Source: Perilla frutescens
Taxonomy: Eukaryota; Streptophyta; Magnoliopsida; Lamiales; Lamiaceae
Length of the DNA: 64,000 nt
NCBI GenBank assembly: GCA_026008535.1
Contig: BRKX01000002.1
Coordinates: forward strand, 57,595,170 to 57,659,169
Direction of reading: 5' to 3'
Positions 10,081-20,276 of this stretch are shown in pieces. Position 1 is the stretch's first letter, and every line of letters begins with the position of its first letter. The notes below the pieces were generated by a model, which was not told the DNA's origin, ran no database searches, and saw nothing but the letters and a program-made list of their open reading frames with translations. A program made the translations under genes and the position numbers.

Positions 10081-11121
10081 ATGGCTTGGCAACGTATTGT
10101 TGTCCGACATAGTGGTAGATGAGAGAGATTTGAGTATGTGGATGGTGAAGATCAGCTCGTGCACCTACCATTTGACAATTTATCTCGTGATAAATTGGTA
10201 GAAAAATTCACAATTTTATGGAAACATCTCCAACAAGTGTTAGTTATACACTGAGTTATTTGACGAGGTCATTATATTGATAGGGAGGACACTAAAAGGA
10301 TTCTTGAAAATGGATATTGATTTAGCTAGTTTAGTTCAGGAGCAAGATGAGCCGGTTGTATATGTTACCGAGAAATCAATTCAGCAAACTCCAATAGTAA
10401 TGCCATCAAATGATGATAACGGCGATCCAATTGGAGATGATAGTCTTGATGTTTTGTCTTACGATGATGATGATGATGATGATGATGATGAGAACTATGA
10501 GAGTGAAGTTCATCGTAAGCAAATTGCTGAATTTTGTGAATGAATTCGCGAGCCAGGGCATCTTAATGAGTTCGTGAATATTCTCCAGCATGGTGGGCCT
10601 CATAACTTCTCATCCGAGGATGTTGCTCTTGATGTTGAAGCTCCTAATGTAGAGTTTCCTCCCATTGGACATTGGTCGATTCCTGTGGCCCATGTTAACG
10701 ATGCACTAGAAGTGGTACAGGATGACCCATTCTCGACTGATATTGATGAACTAGCAGTGAGAAAGACTTTTCTTGGAGAAGAAAGATTTGGTAATTGTTG
10801 TGGGAAAGTGGCATATGCAGTGTCAAGTGGAATATTCGGTGTCACGTTCCAGCAAAAGTCGACTAACAGTTATTTGCAAACAGAATGAGACATACCTTTT
10901 TAAATTAGTAGCAGTTGCTAAGGGTGGCTTGTAGATAGTAACAAAATTAGAGGTGAATGCACTTGAGCACGAAGAAGAAGTGTACAGCCCCACGACAGAT
11001 TGAGCATGAAGAAGCGAATGCACTTGGTGAAGGGCAACGCCGACCTAAAAGATGTAGTATTTGTCGTGAACCAGGACACAGCAAGGGTAAGTGTCCGAAT
11101 AGAGTTCAACCTCAAATTTGA
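10081..11121 (+). pseudogene. MULE transposase remnant: N-terminal part and C-terminal zinc knuckle, middle missing
   Basis: The frame starts MAWQRIVVRHSGR right after a TTGCAG acceptor-like site, then is broken by stops and frame changes. An Asp-rich run (10462-10490) and the segment DELAVRKTFLGEERFGN resemble the MuDR-type N-terminal domain. At 11011-11121 another frame gives EANALGEGQRRPKRCSICREPGH and ends ...KCPNRVQPQI-stop: a Cx2Cx4Hx4C zinc knuckle as found at the end of MULE transposases. The DDE catalytic core and SWIM domain expected between them are absent, so there is a large internal deletion around 10890-11010. It cannot encode an active enzyme. Confidence 0.75.
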
Positions 11122-11303
11122 GTGTGTTATGATTGAACGGATTTGTTTCAAATTATAAGACTTAACTATTTATGTAGTAAAGACTGATATTATGATATGA
11201 TTGTTGTGTAATGCTGTGATGTGATTGTTACATGATTAATTCCAGATTCAAATATAATGTTGAAGTTTTTATCTAGGATCTCGTGATAATAATTGTCATG
11301 AGA

Positions 11304-14300
11304 TCATTGATTCGGTGCACGAGCAAGATGTCTACTCCGACTCCGACTCCTACTATGAGATCTTGGGACAAGCTTTTTAACAATGCCCTTTACAAAATCC
11401 TTCAATCTCTGTAGCATGTTTTCATTTTCCTTCATGTGTGCTCTATCACGCTCCTTATCATACAGTTTGCGTGCCATCTCACGCTCCTCTTCATACTACC
11501 TGCGTGCCCTCTCACGCTCCTGCATAATACGGAGCATCTCTAGACCTGTTTGTGTAACAGCCCGGTCCCGAGGATGGGGACGGGGTTGTTGTGCATAAAA
11601 TAGCACGAAAAATCAGAAATCAAGGGGGGTGTTTTTAGAATTAAACTAAGTTAGCGCCTCAAGAACTTAGGCAACTTAACTTTATGACTTGGATGAACTA
11701 TCGTTTTCAATGATTCAAAAGGGTCAAAGGTATGCCAAATCACAGGCCAACTGAAATTTAAACAGAATCCAAAGACAAACAGATAGGAATTTAACTTTTC
11801 AAATAAACAAGACCTCATCATAGGTCATATCAACTAAGACTCATAAATAGGTCGGAGTCAAATATACCTTATTTTCCTATTCATAGGACGGATCAAGAAA
11901 ATAACTTAAGGTTAACTTGGACGAGCAGAAACATGCTTGAAAGAAAAAGCCTCTTTGTAGGCGAACAATAATAACAAGCATTCAAGACCTATTCATAAGT
12001 CAACTAAAGATGAATAGATACCAAAATGCTCAATAGGTATGACTATTCAAATAACTCGGAATCAATAAAGGCATAGACGGGTATGTTAAAAGAACATGCT
12101 TCAAAGACTTTATTGATAACTAGAATTCATAGCATTTAAGACATGCTATTCTCAAGAATCAAGTTACATTAATCAAGACTAGGTACTAATATCAGAGTAC
12201 TTAGCAGAAACTTAGCGGAAGAAAACATGTAATCATATAGAGAAACAAACTTGAAACCTCAAACAACTCAGACAACCCCACCAGCAGCACATCACCGGCC
12301 TCAGCATCTCAACCTGAAAATATTTGAAAAAGAGGGTGTGAGCACTAATGTACTCAGTGGGGTTTTATGAGAAAACTCTTTAATAAACTTTGGAATATCC
12401 AATTATAAACTGACGGCATATGGAGAGCAAATCGCAAAAGCCCTCTCCATACTCGCAAAACCTTTTACTTCCTTTCTTGGCGCATTTCCTGGCTCAAACC
12501 TGTTGTCTACTGCACCCTTATGCCTTAGGATGAGAGAGGGGTTACCTCAAGTATCCTCTGAGTATGCGAGGGGATTACCCAACAGTGACTCCCTTTACTT
12601 TCAAATGTTCAACATTAGTGACACGAGGGTCACGACATGATAATGTAAATAAACTGTTCTTTGAGCTCGATAACCTGCTTACAACATAAACTATATCCTT
12701 CCTTAACTTCCTTCGTTACTTAACCTTAACATTCCTTACTTAACTTAGCTAACAAAACCAAGCCTAGAGCAATCGTCTAAGGCTAAATCTTAATTGAGCA
12801 TGATTTCGGTCTACAAGGGATTTAACACTGTACTAACAAGGCAATCCTTAATCCTTAACTATACGAGCTTTAACAAAGCATAAACATTCAAATGCGAGGA
12901 AATGAACGCGGATAAACATCAATTGCAATTAAAGCAATTCTAGATCTCAGGCTAGCATCAATCGTATTTAAATAATTCTAGCATATCTAAACATACTTGA
13001 GAGCTCACTTAACTTATAATAACTTTCTTTACTTATCAAACTCAAATAACAATTCAACAATATCATGCATATAACTTCTTTCATTCATTTCATTTCCTTG
13101 TACAGAGACTAAACAGACAGAGCATAAAATATTTTAATTAGATATTCATCTTGCCCTATCATGCTTCTAGAGAGCTTAATAGTTCAAACTTTATACTTTC
13201 ATTAGAACCACCCACCTCGATGACGAACATCTCGATAACGAGCACGTAGATGAAGCAACGAGCCGAAAATCCTTCATCGGGCCTCCTCGGGGTTCACCTC
13301 ATCTTTACGAAAGTCGATCAATGACTTGAAACCTTATTCGAGCTCCTAATAAGACACCGAAATGATATCTAAACCCTTAACCCTTAACTATAACTTAAAA
13401 CATGAGAATTTAAAAGATTAAGGCATCCGAAATTACCACAAAAGGGGACGGAAAATCCGATTCGAACGATCGAGATTCCGGCCAATCGGCCACTGCTACC
13501 TTGTAGATCATCGAAAGAGCTTCGATTTGAGTACTCATGGGCCTCGTAACTCCAATTGAGGCGAAAGTTTTGGCCTCCACACGAAAACGTGCCAGAGCTG
13601 CCGAACTAGCCCGCGCGCTCGAGCGCCACGGCGCCCTTGCCCCCGCGGGGCTGCCCGCCCCCACGGCGCTGCCTGCTGCCCCCGCGGCGCCCCTTGCTGC
13701 CCCCGCGGTGCCCCGTGCTGCCCCTCGCGGGGCTCCCTTGCCCCTGGCGCTCATTGCCCACGCGGGGCTCTTTTGCTCCCACGGGGCTCCTTGCCCCCGC
13801 GGCGCCCCCACTCCGCTCTCTCTCTCTCTCTCACTGGCGGTGCTCTCACGAAGAGAGCTCCCCTCTACTCTCTCTCTCTCTACTCTACAGAAATGGGGGG
13901 GTGAAGAAGGAATCAGCGAGATTGAAGGGAGGGGTGCTCCCCTATTTATAGGAAAAAATATGGTTTCCTCGAGAAGCTACTTTAGTGTAACAACACTGCT
14001 TTAAAATTATCGGGTTCGGATAAAAGGCGCTTTATTTGATGGCGAGGTACAAATGACCTCGTTTATTAAATCCGAAAATACCGGCAGATTCGTTAGCTCG
14101 AGTACTATTGACCAACTTGACTCGAAATAAAAATCGAGTCATTTTGAAGGAAAACGAGAAATTAATCTCTTTTCAAAAATAAAGTTACTATTCCACGCAA
14201 GGGACAAATAAAATTTCCGAGCATTCAATTGACCTCAGAATGAAAATCCGGGAACGCCAACGGATTCCTTGAGAAATTTCCCATAGGATAGGCTTGAAAA

Positions 14301-15946
14301 ATCAAGGCTTGGGCCAATACACGAGATTTCACAAATTTCTAACGATCACGCTCCTACGGAAAAACACTATTCATAACTTCTTAAACGCGATTTAAATCAC
14401 CGGGAACTCAAACGACTTCAGATTCAAAATCCGAAAGCACCGGCATGCTACTTGGGTCAACGCCTTTTAAACGTGACCAAAATTGGCTACGACTGAGCTG
14501 GAATCAAAATTCCCAAAAAGACGATTTTACGAAAAATAACTTCTAAAATCGCAATTTAGGGCCATAACATCCTCAACTAGGCTCTAATTAATTTCTTTAA
14601 TTTTCTTAATGAACTCTGAAAATCTTAGATGTTACAGTTTGATGGGTCACGTCTCACATCCGCCCAATGTGTTTGCAACATTGGCGATCCTCACTAGTAC
14701 TCAATGTGGAGGTGGACAGTCTAGGACACTTTTCTCTAGGGCGAGTCTGTCATCTCCCGGCTGAATCAACTGCACCCGTATCTGCACAAGTGCGAGAAAT
14801 GTAGCTGCTAGATCTCCTAGACTGAGAGGGAGCTTTCGGGGGAGAGGAAGCTCTTTGCTGATGGGCTATAGCCAACTCTTATATGTGGGCTTTATTCTCT
14901 TATTGCACTGCGCCTCATATGTCACGCCCATACAATCACCGAGCAAGACACTTCTGTAATATGATGTGGCCATCTCATGCTCACTTGGCTCTAAATATAT
15001 AAAACATAATTGCTGCAAATGGTAAAGATTAATTAGAAACACATAGATAATCAATAAAACACACATTCTTTAAAATAAATGCTTACCTCATCAAAAAATA
15101 ATGTGTCCAAACGTGCAGTCTTCGTCTTAAAAGTCCACTTCAAACACCTGGACAATGCCTCTACTAATGAAACTTGTGCCCATACCTGTAAAATAAAATA
15201 TTGATCAAATTATATTTGATAAAATAAGATTATAGTTATAATCTTGATAAAATTGAAATCATACCAGTAAGGCCCACACTGGTCCATAAAAATGATAAGA
15301 CATTCTTTTTTTGCTCTGTCTTCTTGAATTTTCTTGTCAGTTCCAACTCTGTAGACGGTACCAAACTCATATAATACTCCAAAAGACTAAATGCATAAGC
15401 GCTCCATGGAAATGAGTTCTATCGATGCTGATCATCAACTAAGACCCATAACCAATCATCTATCATGTGCGTCTGGTCATATCCAAATATCATGCTGTGT
15501 AGGAACAACACATTGACGGCTATCACGTAATCCGTAACATCATCTCCTAGGCAATAGGTCTTAAACATCTCAAGTAGGTCCTTCACTATCAGAGGTGTCC
15601 TCGACAGTACATGATAATAAAATGAGGTCTTAGGAATCTCATATGATGAAGATGGGTCAAAATAGGATCCCCCGAACTGCAGTCCAATCACTAATGCAAA
15701 CTCCTTAGGGGAAAACCTAATATTGGTTTCTCCAATACGAAACCAAATATCATGCTCTGGTGCACCATCAATGATCACCTCTCTACTCAATAATGCGTGT
15801 AAAGCATTGTTACAACTGTTTCCACCCATAAAATTCACCAAATGGCCAAAACTCCAATCTCTCCTAAAATTTTCTATTAATTCAGGCCCATTATTGATCA
15901 CGTGTAATACTTCTTTAATTACACTCATGTTGTCCTTCCAATACAA
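11304..15946 (-). pseudogene. DUF1985-domain gene of the MULE, split by an LTR insertion
   Basis: 15946-15419 encodes a DUF1985-like domain (HALLSREVIIDGAPEHDIWF, IRFSPKEFALVIGLQFGG, DWLWVLVDD). After an in-frame TAG the frame continues with FPWSAYAFSLLEYYMSLVP (to about 15280). Likely further exons lie at 15190-15090 (VWAQVSLVEAL) and 15030-14640. The gene is then interrupted by the 3.1-kb insertion 11553-14636 and resumes at 11552, ending with a charged helix (MQERERARR, REMARKLYDKERDRAH) and an Arg/Ser tail (PRSHSRSRSRSR) with a TGA at 11306-11304. The DUF1985 function is unknown. In plants it is often linked to Ulp1-like peptidases in transposons, and none is visible here. Several stops plus the insertion make it a pseudogene. 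Confidence 0.75.
11553..14636 (-). mobile_element. 3.1-kb solo LTR (or LTR-like element) with 5-bp target duplication
   Basis: It begins TGTAACAG and ends GATGTTACA (a TG...CA element with 7-bp inverted tips) and is flanked by exact GTTTG copies (11548-11552 and 14637-14641). It contains a C-rich, GCCCCCGCGG-type short repeat (13600-13805), CT-rich tracts and a CTATTTATAGG box at 13941-13951. On the minus strand that TATA box lies about 690 bp inside the end and is followed by a plausible leader, so minus is the likely transcription orientation. No coding region or primer site was found. It interrupts the DUF1985 gene. Confidence 0.8.
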
Positions 15947-16189
15947 ATTGATCCCGCGAGTGATGTTCTATAAAACCTCTCTCCTCCACACCTAAGAACA
16001 CTGTTTTTTAAACAATAAATAAAAATATCAATAAATAATGAAAAAAATAAAACAAATATGAATAAATATAATTAAATTAAATTAAATCTAATTATTCATG
16101 CTTTAGATAAGTGCATGAGGAAACGAATTGATTATCATATAAAAAAAAGCAAGCACGATTAATTATCAAGCAAAACTATTATATACATG

Positions 16190-16480
16190 ACAACAAAATT
16201 CGTGAGAATAAAATACTCACGAAATCATATTCCGTGAAAATATATACTCATGGTTTCACCTTGTCGTGGCAATAATACTCACGAAATATTATTTCGTGAT
16301 AAAAATACTCACGGTTTAAAATTTCATGTTAAAATACTCACGGTTTAAATTTTTAGTCATGAAAACATATTTCGTGAGAATATTTAGTCTCGATAACTCA
16401 TTTCGTGATAATATTTAGCCACGAAAGGATTTTCATGTGTATACATTGTCATGAAAACTGGTTTTTGTGAGAATATGTTT
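16190..16480. repeat. Right subterminal array of CGTGA/TCACG palindromes
   Basis: Units such as TCGTGAGAATA, spacer, TACTCACGA recur about eight times with decay. This mirrors the left array inside the same MULE. Confidence 0.8.
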
Positions 16481-16812
16481 CATCCATTTTTGCTATAAAA
16501 TCACAATCTACACAACAACCCATGAATTTAAATTCACCAAATTCGACGGATTTCACTACTTTCCAACATTAAAACATATTCTAACGTATTAATTCTAAAA
16601 ATTCCACAATATAAATGCATAAATTGATCGACATATATTTTCATGAAATCAACTACAATATTCAAAACAACAAAAAAATTAAATTTATTGTTCTAACCTA
16701 TTGAAAATCAGCAGCAACCCATGAATCGAGATTTTCCATGGCTCAATGTCTTTTTCCTCGTGAAGGAGCCTTCCACGTCGATGAGATTTTTCAGATGGAA
16801 GCTTCGTGAGTA

Positions 16813-16975
16813 TGTTGATGCTTTCGTGAAATTTTTTTGAAAGAGGATCGGCTGCTTTCGTGAAATTTTTTTGAAAGGGGATCGACGGTTTTCGTGAAAT
16901 TTTTTTGCAACGGGATCGGCTGTTTTCATGAAATTTTTTTTAAAGGGGATCGGCTGTTTTCGTGATTTTTTAAAG
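16813..16975. repeat. Four ~38-bp tandem repeats
   Basis: Each unit reads TTTCGTGAAATTTTTTTGAA, then an AGGGGATCGGC-like tail. The repeat lies inside the MULE's right subterminal part. The short minus-strand frame across it is a product of the repetition. Confidence 0.85.
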
Positions 16976-17749
16976 AGTATGCTTCCTTTGTTGTTGTTCG
17001 TCAGTTTCATGAGAAAAAAAGGCAAGAGGACATCACTTTTTTTCTCGAAAGAAACATCAGTTTTGTTTATCTTTAGGTTTTTGTCATCTAGTTAAATTTC
17101 AAATAAAAAAGTCAAATGTAATGCTTCAATGGGCCACCATTTACTAAAGGTATTTATGAGATTGTGAAATAGTTTGAATAGAAAAGAATGAGCTAAAAAA
17201 GAATTTGTTATCTCATATTTGACTAGTTCCATCTATTAACACTTAAATGATCATCAAACTCTTACAATTAGTGAAAAATATTACGAAACTACACCATTTA
17301 TGAAAATACATATAGTTTGGCCTTAATGCTCAGAATTGGTATACTTTTATCACATATGTTCCACTAATGCATTTCAAAACGCAATGTTAGACTTTGTTCT
17401 TAATTTCTCTATATCGAGCAAGAAATTTATTGAAACGAACACTATCATTGTCACTAAAAAGATGAGAAGATTCCAATACACTAATATCATTGTTATTTTT
17501 AGTTTGTTGTTAAGTTAATTTGCAGTAATTTATGATGATGTGACTTCATTTTCTATCCATTATGTTTAATTAATTGTGCTTTCATTGAAATTATTTACTA
17601 ATTTATTTGTTTATTGAGATAATTTATAATTTAACTTAAATCAATAGATAATTTACTAATTAAATTTATTGGATAATCCATTTAAAAATGATTTTAAATA
17701 ATAAAATAGTTCATTAAATAACGTGCGTTCATCAGTACCAATTTGGTGC

Positions 17750-19148
17750 TGATATAGGGGATTTGTGCTATCATTTCTATACCATTTTAATGCATGTTTA
17801 AGTTAATTATGTCTATTTTTAGTTGTTTTCACTAGTAGTTTAGCTTAAAAGTAATAAACACTTTATAACTTAGGATTGTGCTCTTTAGGTCAAAATCCGA
17901 ACAAAAGAGACGATGAAAGCCAACCAAAGGATCGTGTGCACTACAAGAGGTGCGACCCGAGTGGAGGCACGAGGCACGCTCCGGCTCAGCGAGGGGCGTG
18001 CATGTGGAGAAAACATGAGTTGCAGGTTCACGTCAGAAGACGCGACTGGGAAGCGCGAGCACCGAGCACGATCCACACTCCGACTCAGCGAAAGAAAAGC
18101 ACGCAGACAGGGTGCGAGCGGCGTGCCTGCGCCGATCGGCGTGACGACCCCGACTTGCACCCCATCACTTTTTTGCAGAATTTTTGTATTTTGTTACATT
18201 TTAGAATTATTTTTAATAGGTATATTTTGACCTAGTATTTAAGGCTTCCTCAATTTGAAAATTGAGGCCAAGCCTCCTTTTGTTACTCAAAATAGAGAGA
18301 AGTAAAATTGTGAAATTGTGTGTGCTATTGACGGCTCGGAACAAGGAAGATTTCGGTGAATTGAACATTTTTTCGGGTTTAATCCTAACTTTTCTTTATT
18401 GTTTCATACTTTGATTTTGCTTTTGTTATATTAAGCATGAGTGATTAATTTTTCATGTTCTAGGGTGTTGAATCTTTAAATGATGGATGTTTGAGATAAT
18501 TGTTTGATTGATGTATGCTCTTTCCCTTTTCTTCATAAATCAATGTGCTAATTGCTAAATTCTATTAGTTGGCCTCCATTAGGGTTTATGTTTATACTTG
18601 ATGTGTTTTGAGAAAAATCATTTTGCATGGGTGTTTGATTTATGGGTTCAATTGTTTATGATTTCGAGAGAATAGTGAGTAAGTTGAAAGATGGATTTGA
18701 TTTGAGCCTAGGTAAGCTAGTTTGTTAATTATCCACTAGAGATAGAGATTTTAGCTCTAGCCCCACTATTTAAGTAGCTTGAGAAAGTGCTTAGATTATT
18801 ATGTTCCAAATCTTGTTAAGGGAGGGAGAGTATCTTGGTTGAGCAATTGTCGAGATCATCCTCATTTAGGATTTAGTACCCTAGGACTCGTTATTTTACC
18901 TTTTGAATCCTTATTTGCATTGTGTGGTATTTTATGTTGTTTTCAATTTTGATTTTATTGTTTTAAGTAGAAGCATTAATTTCTCACAGATGTTCGATTG
19001 TTTAAATAGTGAGAAAAGTTTGATTAACAATACTTGCATTCTCATTCATCACTTCAATTACTTGTGGTTCGACTCGTTTCATTGCATACTACATTGTGTA
19101 TACTTGCACATGACACGAATTTAATTTGAGATACAAAATATCGCATCA
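17750..19148 (+). mobile_element. 1.4-kb solo LTR with 5-bp target duplication
   Basis: It begins TGATATAGGGG and ends TATCGCATCA, flanked by exact GGTGC at 17745-17749 and 19149-19153. A TATA-like TATTTAAGG sits at 18235-18243. The end has the CACATGACACGAAT...CGCATCA pattern seen in plant gypsy LTRs. No internal region is present, as expected after LTR-LTR recombination. The short overlapping frames at 17876-18235 have no support. Confidence 0.85.
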
Positions 19149-19255
19149 GGTGCAATACCAAATTCTGCCCTAAATTTAGGGTAGGACTTGGGACAGGATT
19201 GAAGTGAAATCTTGCCCTAAATTAATATTTTGGTCCAGCATTGGAGATACCCTAA

Positions 19256-20218
19256 CATCTCTCTTGTGAAATGCAGGTAAAGTTAAAAAAATAAAATAAT
19301 ATAAATACAAATTACTTCCAAACTTTTGAGTTTGATCAAAAAATAAATCAATATAAATACCTCTTACTTCCAAGCTTTTGAGTTTGACTAAAAATACATA
19401 AGTAGAATTATATAAAAATAAATTATTTCATTGCGTATATGCATAGTAAATACTTTTAATAATTTTTAATACATATTGGATACATATTTTTATAATTCGA
19501 TATACATTTTTAACAGTCACATATTAATGGAAAATACATGTCATAATACAATGTTATACAATATATACATATAAATTTTATTTTTTCTTTATAATTCACA
19601 ATAAATATTTTTTTTACCATTCATTTTGAAAATCAGAATTTTATTATTAGAAACATAAAATAAAATAAAATAAAAACTGGAGAAAGACCCGTTTCTGCTT
19701 AGAGCAAAATTTTAAGATACCCACTTTTATAAATGCAAAACATATTTTACTTAACTTAAGAAAAACAAAGAAAAATACACACTTTCTCATGATACCTTCA
19801 ATAACCTACGTGATTTTGACCACTTTTCAGCATTTTAACATATGTCAGAACTTTTTCAGAGTGTATTAGGAGCTTGATCGAGATTCTCGATCGGAATTAT
19901 GATTGGGATTCATGATCAAGATTCTCAATCATGATTGTAATACTGTTGGGATTTGTAATCGTGATCAATATTTGGGTCGAGACACAATTTTTAGCATGAT
20001 AAATTTATTGTGATGCATGTGTTTGGTTGATTTTAAGCATACAAAATATGAATATAAATTTCGTAATGTTTAAAATTCAAAAATTAAGTATACTTTTGTT
20101 TGAATTTTATTGAACTAAGTACAATATGTGTAAGAAAATCTATCAATTCACCCATCCAAGTCAATTTCAAATGGTTTTTTTTACTAATAGACTTAAACGC
20201 TATTATTTTTTGAATGTC
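19256..20218. other. AT-rich intergenic DNA
   Basis: No gene. An imperfect palindromic patch based on GATTCTCGATC/GATCAAGATTCTC lies at 19870-19950. Confidence 0.6.
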
Positions 20219-20276
20219 TTTTTATAAATTGGATAAAAGAGATATTTATTTTAGAAAGAGTGGGTAATTTTTCTTA
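20219..20276 (+). repeat. Left unit of a ~53-bp tandem dimer split by an insertion
   Basis: AAATTGGATAAAA, then an ATTTATT-like stretch and GAGTGGGTAATTTT, recurs at 22148-22202. With the intervening element removed the two units are adjacent. Confidence 0.75.

Larger units (their letters stand above)
9067..17242. mobile_element. Mutator-like element (MULE) with DUF1985 cargo gene, 9-bp target duplication
   Basis: TTAAATGAT is repeated exactly at 9058-9066 and 17243-17251. Just inside, about 170 bp at each end are inverted and degenerate copies: TAGTCAAAT, ATAACAA, ATTCTTTTCTATTCAAA and an ATGRCAAAAA-like box can be matched in order. Inside lie palindrome arrays (9740-10050 and 16190-16480), a decayed transposase on the plus strand and a convergent minus-strand DUF1985 gene. 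Without the 3.1-kb LTR inserted at 11553-14636 the element would be about 5.1 kb. MULEs that also carry DUF1985/Ulp1-type genes are known in plants. Here I see DUF1985 but no Ulp1 catalytic domain. Confidence 0.85.
8756..19252. mobile_element. Outer MITE (TAA target duplication), split by later insertions
   Basis: GGGCATCTCCAATG at 8756 and CATTGGAGATACCC ending at 19252 are inverted copies with one mismatch. Each is flanked by TAA (8753-8755 and 19253-19255), as in PIF/Harbinger-type MITEs. Removing the MULE (9067-17242) and the solo LTR (17750-19148), each with one target duplication, leaves about 0.9 kb of AT-rich sequence, a reasonable MITE size. The two termini could instead come from separate elements of one family, because a 3-bp duplication is weak evidence on its own. 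Confidence 0.5.

Noticed and set aside
10462..10490. Poly-Asp run as a sign of an independent acidic host gene
   Set aside because: It is flanked by MULE transposase sequence in the same frame and lies inside the element's boundaries.
13537..14004. 155-codon Ala/Pro-rich frame
   Set aside because: It lies in a GCCCCCGCGG-type repeat of the 3.1-kb LTR. The composition explains the lack of stops.
17876..18235. Overlapping frames of about 100 codons in a GC-richer patch
   Set aside because: The patch is inside a solo LTR bounded by TG...CA and GGTGC duplications. No similarity to any protein was recognised.
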